From: Sporomusa sp. KB1
GTDB lineage: Bacteria > Bacillota > Negativicutes > Sporomusales > Sporomusaceae
Length of the DNA: 64,000 nucleotides
Assembly: GCF_007830295.1 (NCBI RefSeq)
Contig: NZ_VLKC01000002.1
Coordinates: 2,330,670-2,394,669, forward strand
Direction of reading: 5' to 3'
The notes under the pieces were generated by a model. It saw only the letters and a list, made by a program, of their open reading frames with translations, was not told the origin of the DNA and searched no databases. A program made the translations under genes and the position numbers. This document shows positions 34,260 through 50,468 of the stretch, in pieces (within the stretch, counting starts at the first letter, position 1; each line of letters begins with the position of its first letter).

Positions 34260-34790
34260 ATGGCTGTAACTCAAGAAAAACTGCAGACGGTTGCTGAGAT
34301 TAAAGAAAAACTCAGTACTACCCAAGGTGCTGTTTTAACTAATTACCGTGGTTTGACTGTGGCGCAGGATACCAAGCTTCGCCGTCAATTACGGGAAGCT
34401 GGCGTGGAATACCGTGTATTCAAAAATACCATGACACGCATTGCTGCCAAAGAAGCTGGTATCGAAGGTCTTGATCCTTATTTGGAAGGCCCGACTGCTA
34501 TTGCTATGTCTTACACTGATCCGGTAGCCCCAGCTAAAGTTATCGCTGACTTTGTAAAAGAGAATAAGTTGCAAACTCTGGAAGTAAAAGCTGGCTTGGT
34601 TGAAGGAAAAGTGATTGATGCTAACAGTGTTAAAGCTCTAGCCAGCCTGCCGTCGCGGGAAGTTCTTATTGCTCAAGTGCTTGCTGGTATGCAGGCGCCT
34701 GTTGCCGGTTTTGTCAATGTACTTTCTGGTTCATTGCGCAACCTGGTGTATGCGCTTGAAGCTGTTCGTAAGCAGAAAGAATCTGCATAA
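34260..34790 (+). CDS. rplJ: Ribosomal protein uL10
   Basis: 176 aa. The N-terminal RNA-binding half begins VTQEKLQTVAEIKEKL and includes LTNYRGLTVAQDTKLR; the C-terminal helix carries L7/L12 dimers. It is the base of the stalk and the repressor of its own operon via the leader. TAAGGAGGTGTAATCTAA precedes the ATG. Confidence 0.96.
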   Translation: MAVTQEKLQTVAEIKEKLSTTQGAVLTNYRGLTVAQDTKLRRQLREAGVEYRVFKNTMTRIAAKEAGIEGLDPYLEGPTAIAMSYTDPVAPAKVIADFVKENKLQTLEVKAGLVEGKVIDANSVKALASLPSREVLIAQVLAGMQAPVAGFVNVLSGSLRNLVYALEAVRKQKESA

Positions 34791-34869
34791 GCGAGGTTCT
34801 TGTAAACAAATTCATTTGATTGTTACCTAAAAAAATTATTTTAATGAAAGTTTATGGAGGTATTTTAAA

Positions 34870-35238
34870 ATGACTAAAGAACAAATTATGGAAGCTATTG
34901 AGCAAATGACTGTGCTCGAACTTTCCGAACTGGTAAAAGCGCTTGAAGAAAAATTTGGCGTATCTGCAGCTGCTCCTGTAGCTGTAGCAGCTGCTCCTGC
35001 TGCTGGCGCTGCTGCTGCTGCCGAACAAAGCGAGTTTGACGTAATTTTGACCGGCGCTGGTGCAAGCAAAATCAATGTTATTAAAGTAGTGCGCGAAGTT
35101 ACCGGTCTTGGCCTCAAAGAAGCTAAAGAACTGGTTGACGGCGCTCCTAAAGCCATTAAAGAGAAAATCTCCAAGGCTGATGCTGACGCTCTTAAAGCTA
35201 AACTTGAAGAAGCTGGCGCAACTGTCGAAGTTAAGTAA
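34870..35238 (+). CDS. rplL: Ribosomal protein bL12
   Basis: 122 aa. An N-terminal dimer domain, an Ala-rich hinge (about 35-56) and the C-terminal factor-binding domain with [16 protein letters not shown]. Several copies on L10 recruit GTPase factors. ATG after TGGAGG. A terminator follows, so rpoBC has its own promoter or depends on read-through. Confidence 0.97.
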   Translation: MTKEQIMEAIEQMTVLELSELVKALEEKFGVSAAAPVAVAAAPAAGAAAAAEQSEFDVILTGAGASKINVIKVVREVTGLGLKEAKELVDGAPKAIKEKISKADADALKAKLEEAGATVEVK

Positions 35239-35254
35239 TTTAAGCTTAATAAAG

Positions 35255-35284
35255 AAAGGAGCACCTACTGGTGCTCCTTTTTTC
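35255..35284 (+). terminator. terminator after rplL
   Basis: AAAGGAGCACC pairs with GGTGCTCCTTT around TACT, then TTTT. Confidence 0.93.
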
Positions 35285-35318
35285 AATTGAAAAACTATAC
35301 ATATAAGGGTAAACCTTC

Positions 35319-35347
35319 TTGACATAGTAAAAATTACGTGATAACAT
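35319..35347 (+). promoter_or_regulatory. rpoBC promoter
   Basis: TTGACA (35319-35324), 17 bases, TAACAT (35342-35347). Confidence 0.65.
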
Positions 35348-35631
35348 TATATATTGCCGTACATATTTATTTTGCTGTGTATTAGCAGAATCATAGCATA
35401 AACTTGTATAAATTATGGAATGGCAGGAAATAGTAATATAATGGAGGATGAATCGTTTTTCATCGAAAAAAAAGGCAAGGTCCTTACCCAAAATGAAAAG
35501 AACCTTGCTTTGTTTTGTATTTATTTAATCATTCATTTGCTGGCTTAGTATTTGCGAAATATCGCTTGCTTATGTGTAAGCTGCGAAAAATCCAATATGC
35601 CAGGCAAAATGGCTAAGGGGTGAAGGGGTTA
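35348..35631 (+). promoter_or_regulatory. rpoB leader with two hairpins
   Basis: The 280-base leader has no gene. GATGAA pairs with TTCATC (35447-35464). GCAAGGT (35475-35481) pairs with ACCTTGC (35502-35508), flanked by AAA and TTTG, so it resembles a weak terminator. A role in control of rpoBC by attenuation is possible but not shown. Confidence 0.4.
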
Positions 35632-38600
35632 ATGTTTAATCCTGTTCCGGTGGGCAAAAGATTCAGGTATAGTTATGCCAAAATTAAAGAAGTGCTGGAC
35701 ATGCCCAACCTTATTGAAATTCAGAAGAATTCGTATCGTTGGTTTCTTAAGGAAGGTTTACAAGAGATATTTCATGATATCTCTCCAATCCAGGACTTTA
35801 CCGGCAACCTGATCCTATCGTTTGAAAATTTTACACTGGGCGAACCTAAGTATGATGTTGAGGAATGTAAAGAGCGAGATGTTACCTATGCCGCTCCGCT
35901 TCGTGTTAGTGTTCGGCTATACAACAAAGAAACACAGGAAATAAAAGAGCAAGAAGTATTTATGGGCGATTTTCCGCTCATGACCGACAACGGTACATTT
36001 ATCATTAATGGTGCTGAACGGGTTATTGTCAGCCAATTAGTGCGCTCACCTGGCGTATATTATGGTGAGAGCATTGATGCTACAGGTAAGAAACTGTATA
36101 ATGCGACGGTAATTCCTAATCGTGGTGCATGGCTGGAACTTGAGACTGACGCCAATGATGTTATATCTGTTCGCGTCGATCGCACCCGTAAGTTACCAGT
36201 AACTGTCCTGATCCGTTCATTAGGCTTTGTATCTAATGGCGTGATTTCTGAACTCTTTAATGAGGATGTTCGCATCCGGGCGACACTGGAAAGAGACAAC
36301 ACAGATTCACGGGAAGAGGCTCTTGTCGAAATCTACAAACGATTGCGTCCTGGTGAACCGCCAACGGTAGACAACGCTGCGCAATTGCTTGAAACGTTAT
36401 TTTTCGATCCTAAGCGCTATGACTTGGCTACTGTAGGGCGCTATAAACTTGGCAAAAAGTTAGGGTGGCGTCGCCGCCTGTTAGGAAAAGTTCTTGCTCA
36501 GCCGCTGGTAGATAAAGAAACTGGCGAAATTGTAGTAGATGAAAATACACAAATGGATGAGGACGTTCTTAATAGGATCGCTGCTGCTAACGTTTTTGAC
36601 GATGCGGGCCTGAATGAAGCTTGGATTAAACAAAAAGACGGTGCATCTGTAAAATTGCTACTTAACACAGTATTGCCATTTACGCATCGTACCATTACCA
36701 AAGAAGATATTATTGCTTCTATTAGCTATCTTCTTAACTTAGCGGAAGGTCATGGAACTACTGATGATATTGACCATTTGGGTAATCGTCGACTGCGCTC
36801 AGTAGGCGAACTTTTGCAGAACCAGTTCCGTATTGGTTTGTCACGGATGGAACGGGTAGTTAAAGAACGTATGACTATTCAGGATATTGATGTAATTACG
36901 CCGCAGGCGCTCATAAACATCCGACCAGTGGTTGCTGCCATAAAAGAATTTTTTGGGTCCAGTCAATTATCCCAGTTCATGGATCAGACCAATCCGTTGG
37001 CTGAACTTACTCATAAACGGCGTCTCAGCGCCCTCGGCCCTGGTGGTCTTAGTCGGGAACGTGCTGGTTTTGAGGTTCGTGACGTCCACCATTCCCACTA
37101 TGGCCGGATGTGCCCAATTGAGACACCTGAAGGTCCGAACATCGGACTTATCGGTTCACTTTCCACTTTTGGCCGAATTAATGAATTCGGTTTTATTGAG
37201 ACACCATATCGTAAAGTAAACAAACAAGAGCATCGGGTAACAGAAGAAGTATACTATTTGACGGCTGATGAAGAAGATGAAATGATTGTTGCCCAAGCTA
37301 ATGATGTTTTGGATGAGAATGGCTGGTTTCAAGAGCCACGTGTTACCTGTCGCTACAGAAATGAAATATTGGTAGTTCCGGCTGAAAAAGTTGACTATAT
37401 GGACGTATCGCCTAAACAAGTAGTATCTATTGCTACTGCCATGATACCCTTCTTGGAAAACGATGATGCGAACAGAGCGTTGATGGGGGCAAACATGCAG
37501 CGCCAGGCTGTACCGCTTCTTAGAACGCAGGCACCACTTGTCGGTACTGGCATGGAATATAAAGCCGCCCGTGATTCCGGGGTTGTAATTTTGGCCAAAA
37601 ATGCGGGCGTTGTTGAAAAAGTAACAGCTACCGAAATCCATATTCGTACAGAAAAAGGCGCGCTTGATACCTATAAGTTGCTTAAATACCTGCGTTCCAA
37701 CCAGGGAACATGCATTAATCAAAAACCCATCGTATATAAAAATGATACTATCGTTAAAGGGCAAGTGCTTGCTGATGGACCGGCCACCGATAACGGTGAA
37801 CTGGCTTTAGGCTTTAACGTGCTGGTAGCCTTTATGCCTTGGGAAGGCTACAATTACGAAGATGCTATTCTCCTAAGCCAGGATTTAACAAAAGCCGATG
37901 TATTTACCTCTATACATATTGAAGAATATGAATGTGATGCCCGTGATACCAAGCTTGGTCCTGAAGAAATTACCCGTGACATTCCAAACGTTGCCGAAGA
38001 TGTATTGCGTGATCTTGATGATCGCGGCATAATTCGTGTTGGTGCAGAAGTACGTCCAGGGGATATCCTGGTTGGTAAAGTAACACCAAAAGGCGAAACT
38101 GAACTGACCGCGGAAGAACGATTATTACGGGCCATCTTTGGTGAGAAAGCCCGCGAGGTTCGTGACACCTCACTTAGAGTACCACATGGCGAAGCCGGTA
38201 AGATTGTTGATGTAAAGGTCTTTACCCGTGAAAATGGCGATGAATTGCCACCAGGTGTAAACCAGCTAGTACGTTGCTATATCGCCCAAAAACGCAAAAT
38301 TTCTGAGGGCGATAAAATGGCCGGTCGTCACGGCAACAAAGGTGTTGTTTCCCGGATAATGCCAAAAGAGGATATGCCCTTCCTGCCTGATGGCACACCT
38401 GTTCAAATTGTATTAAACCCACTAGGCGTACCATCGCGTATGAATATTGGTCAGGTACTTGAAACTCACTTAGGTCGTGCTGCCGCCGCTATTGGCATGC
38501 AGATTAAGATGGGTGATTCGACTTTGGTTGACAGGCTGAAGTCAGTCAACTATAATTTCGATAAAAACGGTATGCCTGTACCAGATACGGCGGGCGTTCA

Positions 38601-39429
38601 TCTGGCTGTACCAGTGTTTGATGGTGCCACCGAGTCTGATGTTATTAACACATTAAAAGTGGCGGGTCTATCAGAAGATGGCAAGACTGAGTTGTTTGAC
38701 GGCAGAACAGGTGAAGCATTTGACAATCACGTTACTGTTGGCTATGTGTATATGCTCAAACTGCATCACTTGGTTGATGATAAAATTCATGCCCGTTCTA
38801 CTGGCCCATACTCACTTGTAACGCAACAACCGCTTGGTGGTAAAGCACAGTTTGGCGGTCAGCGCTTCGGTGAGATGGAAGTGTGGGCATTGGAAGCATA
38901 TGGAGCCGCCTACACTCTGCAAGAACTATTAACTGTCAAGTCTGATGATGTTGTTGGTCGCGTAAAAACCTATGAGGCCATTGTAAAAGGCGAAAATATA
39001 CCTGAACCAGGCGTGCCTGAATCCTTCAAGGTACTGATCAAAGAACTCCAGAGTATTGGTCTTGATATTAAGATACTGACAGAAGACGACCAAGAAATTA
39101 TGATTCGTGACTCAGACGAAGATATCAATGAAACAGCTAAAGAATTAGAATTGAATATTGGCGATGACATGCCGAAAGCCTCGCTTGAACGCAAAAAGAC
39201 GGATTTTGAGGCGGATATGGTTGACGAACTAGAAGCAAATGATGACATCGAACCGCTGGAAGAAGAGCTTGATATTATTGCTGAGATTGGTGAAATGGAG
39301 CCTGATGCGGTTCACAGATCCAATGAAGATGATTTTGATTTGCAGTCCTCTGCAAGCAATGCGAAGCTCAAGGAAAATGCTAAAAAGTCTACTTCCCATG
39401 AAGATTTGGAAGAAATCCTAGAAGACTAG
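35632..39429 (+). CDS. rpoB: RNA polymerase beta subunit
   Basis: 1265 aa from the ATG at 35632; an in-frame GTG at 35620 overlaps the purine-rich ribosome site. All core regions are present, including the rifampicin pocket [16 protein letters not shown] with [14 protein letters not shown] (wild-type residues as I read them), the catalytic [13 protein letters not shown] and the C-terminal [31 protein letters not shown] tail of about 80 residues after the core is rich in Asp and Glu, longer than in Bacillus (1193 aa). It is cotranscribed with rpoC, 33 bases downstream. Confidence 0.97.
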   Translation: MFNPVPVGKRFRYSYAKIKEVLDMPNLIEIQKNSYRWFLKEGLQEIFHDISPIQDFTGNLILSFENFTLGEPKYDVEECKERDVTYAAPLRVSVRLYNKETQEIKEQEVFMGDFPLMTDNGTFIINGAERVIVSQLVRSPGVYYGESIDATGKKLYNATVIPNRGAWLELETDANDVISVRVDRTRKLPVTVLIRSLGFVSNGVISELFNEDVRIRATLERDNTDSREEALVEIYKRLRPGEPPTVDNAAQLLETLFFDPKRYDLATVGRYKLGKKLGWRRRLLGKVLAQPLVDKETGEIVVDENTQMDEDVLNRIAAANVFDDAGLNEAWIKQKDGASVKLLLNTVLPFTHRTITKEDIIASISYLLNLAEGHGTTDDIDHLGNRRLRSVGELLQNQFRIGLSRMERVVKERMTIQDIDVITPQALINIRPVVAAIKEFFGSSQLSQFMDQTNPLAELTHKRRLSALGPGGLSRERAGFEVRDVHHSHYGRMCPIETPEGPNIGLIGSLSTFGRINEFGFIETPYRKVNKQEHRVTEEVYYLTADEEDEMIVAQANDVLDENGWFQEPRVTCRYRNEILVVPAEKVDYMDVSPKQVVSIATAMIPFLENDDANRALMGANMQRQAVPLLRTQAPLVGTGMEYKAARDSGVVILAKNAGVVEKVTATEIHIRTEKGALDTYKLLKYLRSNQGTCINQKPIVYKNDTIVKGQVLADGPATDNGELALGFNVLVAFMPWEGYNYEDAILLSQDLTKADVFTSIHIEEYECDARDTKLGPEEITRDIPNVAEDVLRDLDDRGIIRVGAEVRPGDILVGKVTPKGETELTAEERLLRAIFGEKAREVRDTSLRVPHGEAGKIVDVKVFTRENGDELPPGVNQLVRCYIAQKRKISEGDKMAGRHGNKGVVSRIMPKEDMPFLPDGTPVQIVLNPLGVPSRMNIGQVLETHLGRAAAAIGMQIKMGDSTLVDRLKSVNYNFDKNGMPVPDTAGVHLAVPVFDGATESDVINTLKVAGLSEDGKTELFDGRTGEAFDNHVTVGYVYMLKLHHLVDDKIHARSTGPYSLVTQQPLGGKAQFGGQRFGEMEVWALEAYGAAYTLQELLTVKSDDVVGRVKTYEAIVKGENIPEPGVPESFKVLIKELQSIGLDIKILTEDDQEIMIRDSDEDINETAKELELNIGDDMPKASLERKKTDFEADMVDELEANDDIEPLEEELDIIAEIGEMEPDAVHRSNEDDFDLQSSASNAKLKENAKKSTSHEDLEEILED

Positions 39430-39462
39430 GATTTAGACTAGTTAGAAGGGAGCGATAACCCC

Positions 39463-43431
<3,969 letters not shown>

Positions 43432-43451
43432 GCATACAAATTGCTAACTAT

Positions 43452-43491
43452 ACTAAAACTGGGGACGGTTTACACCGTTCCCAGTTTTAGT
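43452..43491 (+). terminator. terminator after rpoC
   Basis: CTAAAACTGGG pairs with CCCAGTTTTAG, with an inner ACGGT/ACCGT stem. The T-run is short, so strength is uncertain. Confidence 0.65.
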
Positions 43492-43547
43492 ATTATGATA
43501 CACCCGGTATAGTGGTTATAAATATCCGCAGAAACTCTAATACTTTA

Positions 43548-43576
43548 TTGACATTTAGAAACCAAAATGATAATAT
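43548..43576 (+). promoter_or_regulatory. promoter of the L7Ae-rpsL-rpsG operon
   Basis: TTGACA (43548-43553), 17 bases, TAATAT (43571-43576), about 50 bases before the L7Ae-like gene. Confidence 0.8.
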
Positions 43577-43624
43577 ATTAGAGTGTCTTGGGAATATTGC
43601 ATTTTTCCGAAGGAGTTGGACGCC

Positions 43625-43879
43625 GTGAACAGTGAAGAACTGGAAGCTTTCAAGAGTGGCAAGAAAGCCATTGGTGCTAAACAAACGGTGCGAGCTGTGG
43701 AAAAAGGTCTGGCTACCAAGGTATACCTTGCTGCTGATGCTGATAGACGGGTAGTTGCTCCACTTGCGCTGCTATGTAATCAAAAAGCAGTCCAGGTTGA
43801 CGATCAGTCAACCATGACTGAACTGGGAAAAGCTTGTGGTATTGAAGTAGCTGCGGCGGCTGTAGCATTATTGAAATAA
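43625..43879 (+). CDS. L7Ae-like K-turn-binding protein (YbxF type)
   Basis: 84 aa from GTG at 43625 after AAGGAGTTGG; a longer frame to 43583 has no site. The L7Ae/L30e fold is seen in KSGKKAIGAKQTVRAVEKG, VYLAADADRRVVAPL and LGKACGIEVAAA. Bacillus YbxF binds RNA K-turns, but its link to the ribosome is weak. Its place right before rpsL matches Bacillus (ybxF-rpsL-rpsG-fusA-tufA). Confidence 0.88.
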   Translation: MNSEELEAFKSGKKAIGAKQTVRAVEKGLATKVYLAADADRRVVAPLALLCNQKAVQVDDQSTMTELGKACGIEVAAAAVALLK

Positions 43880-43984
43880 GTCAGTATAGGGACAGGTCGT
43901 TAATAATTTTACCCACTTGCTTGTCGGTGGCTGAAATTTTTAATAATAAATAACGAGATTGGGGAAGGAGGTGCGCTTAATAAC

Positions 43985-44368
43985 ATGCCAACAATTAATC
44001 AGCTAGTGCGCAAAAACCGGGAGTCGTTACTGCAAAAGTCTACTGCTCCTGCACTTAAGGAATGTCCACAAAAACGTGGTGTATGCACGAGGGTATATAC
44101 AACTACTCCTAAAAAACCTAACTCTGCACTCCGTAAAGTTGCTCGCGTACGTTTGACTAACGGCATTGAAGTAACTGCCTACATCCCGGGTATTGGTCAC
44201 AACTTGCAAGAACACTCGGTTGTACTTATCCGCGGCGGCAGAATAAAAGACTTGCCAGGTGTGCGTTATCACATTGTTCGTGGAGCTCTTGACACCGCTG
44301 GTGTTGCCAAACGTGGTCAGGGCCGTTCGAAATACGGTGCTAAAAAGGCCGCTGCTGCCAAGAAATAA
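43985..44368 (+). CDS. rpsL: Ribosomal protein uS12
   Basis: 127 aa. The decoding-centre loop [18 protein letters not shown] keeps the Lys linked with streptomycin sensitivity, and [14 protein letters not shown] is the second conserved loop. GGAAGGAGGTGCGC precedes the ATG. Confidence 0.97.
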   Translation: MPTINQLVRKNRESLLQKSTAPALKECPQKRGVCTRVYTTTPKKPNSALRKVARVRLTNGIEVTAYIPGIGHNLQEHSVVLIRGGRIKDLPGVRYHIVRGALDTAGVAKRGQGRSKYGAKKAAAAKK

Positions 44369-44376
44369 TTACTTAG

Positions 44377-44883
<507 letters not shown>

Positions 44884-44897
44884 AATTTGAAGTTCAA

Positions 44898-44975
44898 GGT
44901 CTGGGGTTCGAGTTCAGACCGAGTAGGGTTGCGTAAGCAACCCCTGTGTCTAAACGAACATGCGAACTCACGATA
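44898..44975. repeat. rpsG-fusA spacer: hairpins and CGAAC octamer repeat (copy 1)
   Basis: GGTCTG pairs with CAGACC (44898-44920). GGGTTGC, a GTAA tetraloop and GCAACCC form a perfect hairpin (44926-44943). CGAAC units begin at 44955 and 44963, eight bases apart, and face GTTCG at 44906. Similar octamers occur at 51329-51380 and 61288-61334. Confidence 0.6.
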
Positions 44976-44991
44976 CTAAGGAGTGAAAATA

Positions 44992-47067
44992 GTGGCCCGA
45001 AAGTTTCCACTGGAAAAGACGCGGAACATCGGTATTATGGCACATATAGACGCCGGCAAGACCACTACCACTGAACGCATTCTGTTTTATACTGGCAGAG
45101 TACACAAAATCGGCGAAGTACATGATGGCGCTGCGACTATGGACTGGATGGTGCAAGAACAAGAAAGAGGTATCACTATTACCTCTGCGGCCACTACAGC
45201 CCAATGGGACGGGCATCGTATTAACATCATTGACACGCCAGGACACGTGGACTTTACAGTTGAAGTAGAACGTTCATTGCGAGTACTTGATGGCTCAGTT
45301 GCGGTTTTTTGCGCCAAAGGTGGCGTAGAGCCACAGTCTGAGACTGTATGGCGTCAAGCTGATAAATACAACGTTCCCCGTATGGCATATGTTAATAAAA
45401 TGGACATTACCGGTGCTGATTTTTACCGGGTTGTCGACATGATGAAGACTCGACTAGGTGCTAATGCTGTACCGATCCAACTGCCCATCGGTTTTGAAGA
45501 TACCTTTAAAGGGTTTGTTGACCTTGTTGAAATGAAGGCTGTTGTCTATACCGACGATCTGGGTAAGGTAAGTGAAGCTACTGATATACCTGAAGATATG
45601 GCTGAACATGTTGAGACTTTCCGTCAAAACCTCTTGGATGCTGTTGCTGAAAGCGACGATGAACTAATGATGAAATACCTCGAAGGGGAAGAAATTTCTG
45701 TCGAGGAAATCAAAACGGCTATCCGTAAAGCCACCATTGCCTGCAAGATGACAGCGGTGCTGTGCGGGTCATCTTACAAGAACAAGGGCGTGCAACCGCT
45801 CTTGGACGCAGTAGTTGCCTACATGCCTGCACCGACTGATATCCCAGCTATTAAGGGCGTTAACCCTGAGACTGGTGAAGAAGGTGAACGTGCGGCAGAT
45901 GATAACTTACCGTTCTCGGCGTTGGCCTTCAAGATTATGGCTGATCCTTATGTTGGTAAGTTGGCATTCTTCCGGGTATACTCCGGTCAGTTAGCTTCTG
46001 GTTCTTATGTATATAACTCTACAAAAGGCAAACGGGAGCGTATTGGACGGATTCTGCAAATGCATGCTAATCACCGGGAAGAGATCGAAGTAGTCTATAC
46101 CGGAGATATCGCTGCTGCAGTAGGCCTTAAAGATACTACTACCGGGGACACCCTTTGTGATGATAAAAACATAATTGTTCTTGAATCCATGGTTTTCCCT
46201 GACCCTGTTATTTCTATAGCTGTTGAGCCCAAAACTAAAGCTGACCAGGAGAAAATGGGCGTAGCTCTCAATCGACTGGCAGAAGAAGACCCTACCTTCA
46301 AGATGTATACTGATCAGGAAACCGGTCAGACTATTATCTCAGGTATGGGCGAATTGCATCTTGAGATTATCGTTGACCGGATGCTTAGAGAATTCAAGGT
46401 AGAATGTAACGTGGGTAAACCCCAGGTTGCTTACCGTGAAACCATCCGTAAAACGGTTAAATCTGAAGGTAAATTTGTTCGTCAGTCTGGTGGGCGTGGC
46501 CAATATGGTCATTGCTGGTTGGAAATTCAACCACTGGAGCCAGGAGAAGGATTTATCTTTGAGAACAAAGTTGTCGGTGGTGCTATTCCTAGAGAATACA
46601 TCTCCCCAATTGAAGCCGGTGTTAAAGAAGCTATGGCCACTGGCGTATCGGCTGGATACCCAATGGTTGACATCAAGGTTACTGTGTATGATGGTTCGTA
46701 CCATGACGTTGACTCCTCAGAAATGGCATTCAAAATTGCGGGTTCAATGGGCTTTAAAGCTGGTTGTTCTAAGGCGGGCCCGGTTATTCTTGAACCATAC
46801 ATGAAAGTTGAAGTTGTTGTACCTGAAGATTACATGGGCGATGTTATCGGCGACTTAAACTCCCGCCGGGGCCGCATTGAAGGTATGGAAGGACGTTCTG
46901 GTGCACAATCGATAAAAGCATTTGTGCCGCTGTCTGAGATGTTCGGCTACTCAACAGACCTTCGTTCGAAGACGCAAGGACGTGGTAATTACTCCATGGA
47001 ATTTGATCATTATGAAGAAGTTCCTAAAAATATTGCCGAAGTTATCGCCGCTAAGAACAAAGGCTGA
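44992..47067 (+). CDS. fusA: Elongation factor G
   Basis: 691 aa from the GTG at 44992, 8 bases after AAGGAG; a GTG at 44983 overlaps that site. GTPase motifs [22 protein letters not shown] and NKMDITGAD; domains 2-5 follow, ending near [17 protein letters not shown]. It moves tRNAs and mRNA after peptide transfer. One EF-G is seen in the window. Confidence 0.97.
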   Translation: MARKFPLEKTRNIGIMAHIDAGKTTTTERILFYTGRVHKIGEVHDGAATMDWMVQEQERGITITSAATTAQWDGHRINIIDTPGHVDFTVEVERSLRVLDGSVAVFCAKGGVEPQSETVWRQADKYNVPRMAYVNKMDITGADFYRVVDMMKTRLGANAVPIQLPIGFEDTFKGFVDLVEMKAVVYTDDLGKVSEATDIPEDMAEHVETFRQNLLDAVAESDDELMMKYLEGEEISVEEIKTAIRKATIACKMTAVLCGSSYKNKGVQPLLDAVVAYMPAPTDIPAIKGVNPETGEEGERAADDNLPFSALAFKIMADPYVGKLAFFRVYSGQLASGSYVYNSTKGKRERIGRILQMHANHREEIEVVYTGDIAAAVGLKDTTTGDTLCDDKNIIVLESMVFPDPVISIAVEPKTKADQEKMGVALNRLAEEDPTFKMYTDQETGQTIISGMGELHLEIIVDRMLREFKVECNVGKPQVAYRETIRKTVKSEGKFVRQSGGRGQYGHCWLEIQPLEPGEGFIFENKVVGGAIPREYISPIEAGVKEAMATGVSAGYPMVDIKVTVYDGSYHDVDSSEMAFKIAGSMGFKAGCSKAGPVILEPYMKVEVVVPEDYMGDVIGDLNSRRGRIEGMEGRSGAQSIKAFVPLSEMFGYSTDLRSKTQGRGNYSMEFDHYEEVPKNIAEVIAAKNKG

Positions 47068-47131
47068 TAACTTGCTCGCTTAATTGTTTACCTAAAACAT
47101 TAAAGTAATAAACTTAGGAGGTAACACTCAA

Positions 47132-48334
47132 ATGGCTAAGAAAAAGTTTGAAAGAAACAAACCACATGTTAACATTGGTACTATCGGTCACGTTGACCAT
47201 GGCAAAACCTCGCTGACTGCTGCCATTACCATGACATTGGCAAAACACGGCGGCGCTGAGTTCATGGCTTATGACATGATTGACAAAGCACCAGAAGAAA
47301 GAGAACGCGGTATCACCATCAACACAGCTCACGTTGAGTATGAAACCGCAGCTCGCCATTATGCCCACGTGGACTGCCCAGGCCATGCTGACTATGTTAA
47401 AAACATGATCACCGGCGCAGCGCAGATGGATGGTGCTATCCTGGTTGTATCGGCAGCTGACGGCCCGATGCCGCAAACTCGCGAACACATTTTGCTGTCC
47501 CGCCAAGTTGGCGTACCTGCCATGGTTGTATTCTTAAACAAAGCCGACCTGGTTGATGACGCTGAGCTGATGGAACTAGTAGAAATGGAAGTTCGTGAAC
47601 TTCTCTCCAGCTACGAATTCCCAGGAGATGACATTCCAGTAGTATCAGGTTCTGCTGTAAAAGTACTTAACTGCGGTTGCGCGAGCCCTGAATGCGAATG
47701 GTGTGGCAAAATCCATGAACTGATGGCCAAAGTTGACGAATATATTCCAACACCGGAACGTGCTACTGACAAGCCCTTCCTGATGCCTGTGGAAGACGTA
47801 TTCACTATCACTGGTCGTGGTACTGTAGCTACCGGTCGTGTAGAGCGTGGCGTAGTAAAAGTAGGCGATACCATAGAAATCGTTGGTATGAGCGAAAAAC
47901 CGAAATCCACAGTAGTAACTGGTGTAGAAATGTTCCGGAAACTATTGGATTCGGCAGTAGCTGGTGACAACATTGGTGCACTTTTAAGAGGTGTTGAGCG
48001 TAAAGAAATCGAGCGTGGCCAAGTATTAGCCAAGCCTGGTACCATTAAACCGCATACCAAATTCAAATCCGAAGTATATGTATTGTCCAAAGAAGAAGGC
48101 GGCCGTCATACCCCGTTCTTTAACGGTTACCGTCCGCAATTCTACTTTAGAACAACCGACGTAACAGGTGTTGTTACATTGCCAGAAGGTGTAGAAATGG
48201 TAATGCCTGGCGATAACATCCAAATGAACATAGCGCTTATTACCCCAATTGCTATCGAAGAAGGTCTGCGTTTTGCTATCCGTGAAGGCGGCCGTACAGT
48301 AGGCGCTGGTGTTGTAACTGCTGTTGAAGAATAA
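47132..48334 (+). CDS. tuf: Elongation factor Tu, copy 2
   Basis: 400 aa, same protein as the copy at 30314, with TTAGGAGGTAACACTCAA before the ATG. Identity begins at CTCAAATG and ends at the stop codon, while flanks are unrelated, so the coding parts are kept alike by gene conversion or a recent copy. It follows fusA by 64 bases as in the str operon of most bacteria. See copy 1 for the Cys cluster at 181-191. Confidence 0.97.
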   Translation: MAKKKFERNKPHVNIGTIGHVDHGKTSLTAAITMTLAKHGGAEFMAYDMIDKAPEERERGITINTAHVEYETAARHYAHVDCPGHADYVKNMITGAAQMDGAILVVSAADGPMPQTREHILLSRQVGVPAMVVFLNKADLVDDAELMELVEMEVRELLSSYEFPGDDIPVVSGSAVKVLNCGCASPECEWCGKIHELMAKVDEYIPTPERATDKPFLMPVEDVFTITGRGTVATGRVERGVVKVGDTIEIVGMSEKPKSTVVTGVEMFRKLLDSAVAGDNIGALLRGVERKEIERGQVLAKPGTIKPHTKFKSEVYVLSKEEGGRHTPFFNGYRPQFYFRTTDVTGVVTLPEGVEMVMPGDNIQMNIALITPIAIEEGLRFAIREGGRTVGAGVVTAVEE

Positions 48335-48356
48335 TCTCTTTTTATAAATATAATAT

Positions 48357-48387
48357 CTGGTAGGGCGGCAGATGCCGCCTTTTACCA
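48357..48387 (+). terminator. terminator after tuf copy 2
   Basis: GGCGGC (48364-48369) pairs with GCCGCC (48374-48379), TTTT follows; outer TGGTA/TACCA pairs extend the stem. Confidence 0.8.
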
Positions 48388-48407
48388 GGATATTGACCGG
48401 CGATGAC

Positions 48408-48443
48408 GTGGAAGGTGGCCCGCACGCGCGGGGAAATTTCCAC
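48408..48443 (+). promoter_or_regulatory. hairpin in the S10 operon leader
   Basis: GTGGAA (48408-48413) pairs with TTCCAC (48438-48443), and CCCGC with GCGGG inside around ACGC. It is GC-rich, lies 48 bases before rpsJ and has no T-run. A regulatory function is possible; none is known to me for this shape. Confidence 0.4.
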
Positions 48444-48490
48444 CGAGAATGTCCGTTCAGAGAAACTGGGCGATAAGGAGGAATAAATAA

Positions 48491-48802
48491 ATGGCTAAAC
48501 AACAAAAAATCAGAATCCGCCTTAAGGCATATGACCATAAGGCGCTTGACCAAAGTGCGGCCAAGATTGTCGAGACCGCGAAACGTACCGGCGCTATGGT
48601 TTCTGGCCCTATTCCGCTTCCTACAGAGAAAAATATTTTTACTATTTTGCGTTCACCCCATGTCAACAAAGACTCCCGCGAACAATTCGAAATGCGGACA
48701 CATAAACGTCTTATTGACATTCTGGAGCCGACCCCTAAGACCGTAGATGCTTTAATGCGTCTCGACTTGCCGGCTGGTGTGGACATCGAAATCAAGCTGT
48801 AA
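48491..48802 (+). CDS. rpsJ: Ribosomal protein uS10
   Basis: 103 aa. Contains the conserved [18 protein letters not shown] start and [21 protein letters not shown] 30S head protein and also a transcription (NusE) factor. TAAGGAGGAATAAATAA precedes the ATG. First gene of the S10 operon. Confidence 0.97.
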   Translation: MAKQQKIRIRLKAYDHKALDQSAAKIVETAKRTGAMVSGPIPLPTEKNIFTILRSPHVNKDSREQFEMRTHKRLIDILEPTPKTVDALMRLDLPAGVDIEIKL

Positions 48803-48818
48803 GAGGAGGTGCGATAAT

Positions 48819-49460
48819 ATGGCTAAAGGAATTTTAGGAAAAAAACTGGGCATGACCCAAATCTTTACGGCTGAGGGTAGAGTTATTCCGGTTACTGTTA
48901 TTGAAGCCGGTCCCAATGTCGTAGTGCAAAACAAGACAGTTGAAAATGATGGCTACAATGCAGTGCAACTTGGATTTGGCGCTGTTAAAGAGAAGAATGT
49001 TAACAAACCTATGCAGGGCCACTTTGCCAAGGCCAACGTTAAAGCGGTAAAATTTATCCGTGAGTTGCGCCTGCCTGGAGCCTCTGAATATACAGTAGGT
49101 CAAGTTCTCAGTGCTGATGTGTTCGGCGAAGGTGAACTTATTGATGTAACAGGTACTGCTAAAGGCAAAGGTTTTGCTGGTACCATTAAACGCCACAACT
49201 TTGCATGCGGACCTATGGGGCACGGTTCTAAATCCCATCGTGAGCCAGGAACTATCGGTTCCCGGATGAGTGGTGGCGGCGGTAAGGTATTTAAAGGTAA
49301 GAAACTCCCAGGTCGTATGGGCGGACAAAAAGTCACCATACAGCGGCTGCAAGTAGTTCGCGTTGATGTACCTCGTAACCTTTTACTGGTTAAAGGTGCT
49401 GTTCCCGGACCTAAGGGCAGTTTCGTCATTGTTAAAAATACAGTAAAACCCAATAAGTAA
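48819..49460 (+). CDS. rplC: Ribosomal protein uL3
   Basis: 213 aa from ATG 48819 after GAGGAGGTGCGATAAT; a longer frame to 48777 overlaps rpsJ. Begins [16 protein letters not shown], with [14 protein letters not shown] and [11 protein letters not shown] near the peptidyl transferase loop. Early 50S assembly protein. Confidence 0.96.
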   Translation: MAKGILGKKLGMTQIFTAEGRVIPVTVIEAGPNVVVQNKTVENDGYNAVQLGFGAVKEKNVNKPMQGHFAKANVKAVKFIRELRLPGASEYTVGQVLSADVFGEGELIDVTGTAKGKGFAGTIKRHNFACGPMGHGSKSHREPGTIGSRMSGGGGKVFKGKKLPGRMGGQKVTIQRLQVVRVDVPRNLLLVKGAVPGPKGSFVIVKNTVKPNK

Positions 49461-49528
49461 TCGCAGCTTGCAGCTTTGCGATTTGTCGTAGAGTACAGGT
49501 TGCGAGCATCGAAAGGAGGACGTGCTAT

Positions 49529-50152
49529 ATGCCGAAAGTGGCAGTATATGACATGACCGGTGCAAAAACCGGTGAAATGGAACTTAATGATAGCGTATTT
49601 GGCGTAGAAATAAATGAAGCTGTTGTTCATCAGGCCGTAGTTATGCAACTGGCAAGCCAGCGTCAAGGTAATCACGCAACTAAGACCAGATCTATGGTAC
49701 GTGGTGGTGGCAGAAAACCCTGGAAACAAAAAGGTACCGGCCGGGCGCGGTCTGGTAGCATTCGGTCTCCATTGTGGGTAGGTGGCGGTGTTGCGTTTGG
49801 ACCGCATCCGCGCAGCTACAAGTTTAGTATGCCTCGTAAAGCTCGTCGTTTAGCAATTAAATCGGCACTGACCGCCAAGGTCAACGACGGTGAATTACTG
49901 GTAGTTGAAAGTATTAACTTTGCTGAGCCAAAAACCAAAGATGTAGTAAATTTCCTTGGTAACTTTGAAGCGCCAGCAAAAGCTCTAATTATCACTGTTG
50001 ATAATGATGAAAATGTTGCAAAATCGTCCCGCAATATTCCTGGTGTTAAAGCTATCGGAACTATTGGACTGAATGTTTTTGATCTTCTTCATCATGACAA
50101 GGTACTTGTAACCAAAGAGGCAGTCGCTAAGATTGAGGAGGTGCTGGCATAA
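49529..50152 (+). CDS. rplD: Ribosomal protein uL4
   Basis: 207 aa. The extended loop with [20 protein letters not shown] reaches the exit tunnel (about residues 60-79). CGAAAGGAGGACGTGCTAT precedes the ATG. The preceding 68-base spacer has an AATCGCA/TGCGATT hairpin (49459-49483). Stop overlaps the rplW start by one base. Confidence 0.96.
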   Translation: MPKVAVYDMTGAKTGEMELNDSVFGVEINEAVVHQAVVMQLASQRQGNHATKTRSMVRGGGRKPWKQKGTGRARSGSIRSPLWVGGGVAFGPHPRSYKFSMPRKARRLAIKSALTAKVNDGELLVVESINFAEPKTKDVVNFLGNFEAPAKALIITVDNDENVAKSSRNIPGVKAIGTIGLNVFDLLHHDKVLVTKEAVAKIEEVLA

Positions 50153-50439
50153 TGGCAAATCCACGCGACATTCTCCTCAGACCATACATTACTGAAAAAA
50201 CTAATGCATTGATGGCTGAGAACAAATATACATTTATTGTGCCGCTTACAGCTAATAAAGTTGAAGTTCGTCAAGCTGTTGAGCAAATCTTCAAAGTAAA
50301 AGTTCTTAACGTGAACACCATTCGGGTAATGGGTAAAACCAAACGTATGGGTAAGAATATCGGCAAACGTTCGGACTTCAAAAAAGCCATTGTCAAATTG
50401 GCTGCCGGCGAGCGCATCGAATTCTTTGAAGGTGTATAA
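50152..50439 (+). CDS. rplW: Ribosomal protein uL23
   Basis: 95 aa. [18 protein letters not shown] at the start and [18 protein letters not shown] are typical. It lies at the tunnel exit and docks trigger factor and SRP. Its ATG shares one base with the rplD stop (TAATG), with GAGGAGGTGCTGGCA upstream, so translation is coupled. Confidence 0.96.
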   Translation: MANPRDILLRPYITEKTNALMAENKYTFIVPLTANKVEVRQAVEQIFKVKVLNVNTIRVMGKTKRMGKNIGKRSDFKKAIVKLAAGERIEFFEGV

Positions 50440-50468
50440 CCAAATTCTCTAAAAAAGGAGGGGCATAC

